This document shows positions 63,183-64,000 of a stretch of DNA of 64,000 bases, one piece after another. The stretch comes from CAXBBB01 sp963841855 (GTDB taxonomy: Bacteria; Bacteroidota; Rhodothermia; Rhodothermales; BA12). The stretch's first letter is position 1, and every line of letters starts with the position of its first letter. The notes under the pieces are model-generated. The model saw nothing but the letters and a program-made list of their open reading frames with translations, was not told the origin of the DNA and made no database searches. Position numbers and translations under genes: made by a program. The stretch lies in the NCBI GenBank assembly GCA_963841855.1, contig CAWJEJ010000001.1:1054001-1118000 (forward strand). The letters run 5' to 3'.

Positions 63183-63284
63183 ATGGCTACCAAAAAGCCC
63201 GCCTCACCGCCCAAAAGCACACCCGCCAAAGGCGCCCCGAAAACCGAGAAACCGCAGGCCAAGAAAGGAGCGAAGAGCAAGTAA
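63183..63284 (+). CDS. 33-residue Lys/Pro/Ala-rich peptide
   Basis: ATG 63183 reads MATKKPASPPKSTPAKGAPK and ends KGAKSK. Nine lysines and no acidic residue but one Glu, so strongly basic. A good Shine-Dalgarno GGAGG lies at 63173-63177, 5 bases before the start codon, and a strong terminator follows 33 bases after the stop. This looks like a short independent transcription unit. The composition resembles the tails of H1-like or ribosome/nucleoid-associated proteins, but that is only a resemblance. Confidence 0.7.
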   Translation: MATKKPASPPKSTPAKGAPKTEKPQAKKGAKSK

Positions 63285-63316
63285 CTGCTCCCGTCCGTCG
63301 TGAAGGACCGGCTCGA

Positions 63317-63349
63317 GGCGAAGCAGATTCCGATCTGCTTCGCCTTTTT
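63317..63349 (+). terminator. Intrinsic terminator after the small basic peptide
   Basis: Perfect 12-bp stem GGCGAAGCAGAT / ATCTGCTTCGCC, 4-base loop, then TTTTT. Confidence 0.9.
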
Positions 63350-63428
63350 CTTCGGAGGCCGCAAAGAGACGAACCGGCTTGCCCCTCCACCAGATAGTCG
63401 ACATCTTTCGGACGCGCCACTCCGCTCT

Positions 63429-63659
63429 CTGACGCGTCGCCTTTTCCCCCTACCGCTGCTCCTAATCGCGTGCGACTCCAACGAGTGAGCCGACGTTCAT
63501 CGAACCAACGGATCTCGCATCATTCTCGAATGAGCCAACGCCGCTGGTCGGCTCGTGGCGATTGGTCAAGTCCATTCTTTTGGCACTAAGAGCAATCTGC
63601 TGATCGGCTTTCAGGATCACCTGGACGGACCGGAAGACCACTGCGAGCGCATCCGCTGA
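63429..63659 (+). pseudogene. Decayed lipoprotein gene remnant
   Basis: One frame reads LFPLPLLLIACDSNE with a lipobox IAC and stops at 63488. Dropping one base continues as EPTFIEPTDLASFSNEPTPL and then VGSWRLVKS, the opening of a lipocalin-like strand. A further shift gives SNLLIGFQDHLDGPEDHC and a stop at 63657. No frame is intact. Confidence 0.45.
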
Positions 63660-63714
63660 GAGCTGGAAGGGGGCGGATGTGATAACTTGGATCGGTCATC
63701 AACCTTCCACTGCC

Positions 63715-64000
63715 ATGCGCCTGCTCTTACTCGTCCTTCTGATCGCTCCCACCGCCCTCGCCCAACCGCTCACCTATCCCGACGCGCCGCGCGGCAGCGT
63801 GACGGACGACTACTTCGGCACGACCGTCGCCGATCCGTACCGCTGGATGGAAGCGATGGACGACGCCGAGGTATTGAACTGGGTCGACGCGCAGAACAAC
63901 CTGTCGCGTCCGCTTCTCGAGGCGCTGCCGTCGCGCGCGCGGCTGGTCGAGCGGCTGGACGAACTGTGGACGATCGAGAGCTACGGGACGCCGCGCGAGG
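63715..64000 (+). CDS. Prolyl oligopeptidase family protein (S9A), 3' truncated by window edge
   Basis: 95 residues visible. Signal peptide MRLLLLVLLIAPTALAQ, then PLTYPDAPRGSVTDDYFG and TTVADPYRWMEAMDDAEVL, the N-terminal prolyl oligopeptidase segment (DPYRWLE form), and LWTIESYGTP. Catalytic residues lie beyond the window. Secreted serine peptidase, probably periplasmic. Confidence 0.88.
   Translation, partial: MRLLLLVLLIAPTALAQPLTYPDAPRGSVTDDYFGTTVADPYRWMEAMDDAEVLNWVDAQNNLSRPLLEALPSRARLVERLDELWTIESYGTPRE

Noticed and set aside
1..64000. tRNA, rRNA, CRISPR, transposase or prophage genes
   Set aside because: I looked for T-loop motifs in gaps, repeat-spacer patterns and DDE/phage proteins and saw none. 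A covariance search would be needed to exclude small RNAs.

Overview
The window is GC-rich, densely coded bacterial chromosome. Three secreted proteins (ending at 17085 on the minus strand, and at 30314 and 59871 on the plus strand) carry C-terminal sorting domains of the type IX secretion (Por) kind. Lipoproteins are numerous, and the permeases are of the type common in Bacteroidota-like lineages. Together with flagellar genes and high GC, this points to the Rhodothermota/Balneolota side of the Bacteroidota-Fibrobacterota group rather than to classical gliding Bacteroidetes. The lineage is inferred from gene content, not from a marker phylogeny.

Region 1 (2-25375) is an array of eight paralogous double-FtsX (MacB-type) ABC permeases. 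Seven lie in tandem on the plus strand and the first is cut by the window edge. The eighth follows a minus-strand pair: a sorting-domain protein and a probable outer-membrane barrel, joined by a 4-base overlap. One small ATP-binding protein (23967-24656) sits just after the eighth permease, and a small secreted protein follows. Short hairpins ending in CTAC stand directly in front of five consecutive permease start codons.

Region 2 (25503-35507) holds recJ and a large secreted subtilase. A minus-strand lipid/ribosome operon follows in the order yceD-rpmF-plsX-fabH-fabD-fabG. A perfect 16-bp hairpin separates the converging subtilase and fabG.

Region 3 (35508-39365) holds a probable replication origin with DnaA-box matches, then dnaA and dnaN with a terminator.

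Region 4 (39536-52396) carries flagellar genes in the conserved order motB-fliL / fliM-fliN / fliO-fliP-fliQ-fliR. The set is split into three blocks by unrelated genes: a DUF5715-like lipoprotein, an APC permease fused to regulatory domains, an acetyltransferase, a frameshifted AT-richer lipoprotein gene and a beta-lactamase-like lipoprotein. Palindromic repeats fill the gaps. A 172-bp foldback element lies at 41104-41275, and a 194-bp inverted-repeat element with an 11-bp target duplication lies at 52595-52788.

Region 5 (52862-64000) is a mixed set: an LpqC-like esterase, a rhodanese lipoprotein, two small unknown proteins, an AlkA-like glycosylase, an orphan NarL-type regulator, a metzincin-like secreted protease overlapping a beta-propeller-like lipoprotein, a small membrane protein, arginine deiminase, a 33-residue Lys/Pro/Ala-rich peptide, a decayed lipoprotein and the start of a prolyl oligopeptidase.

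I saw no rRNA, tRNA, CRISPR array, transposase or prophage gene. The most interesting unexplained structures are the permease array with its hairpin leaders and single atypical ATPase, and the rich set of short palindromic elements.
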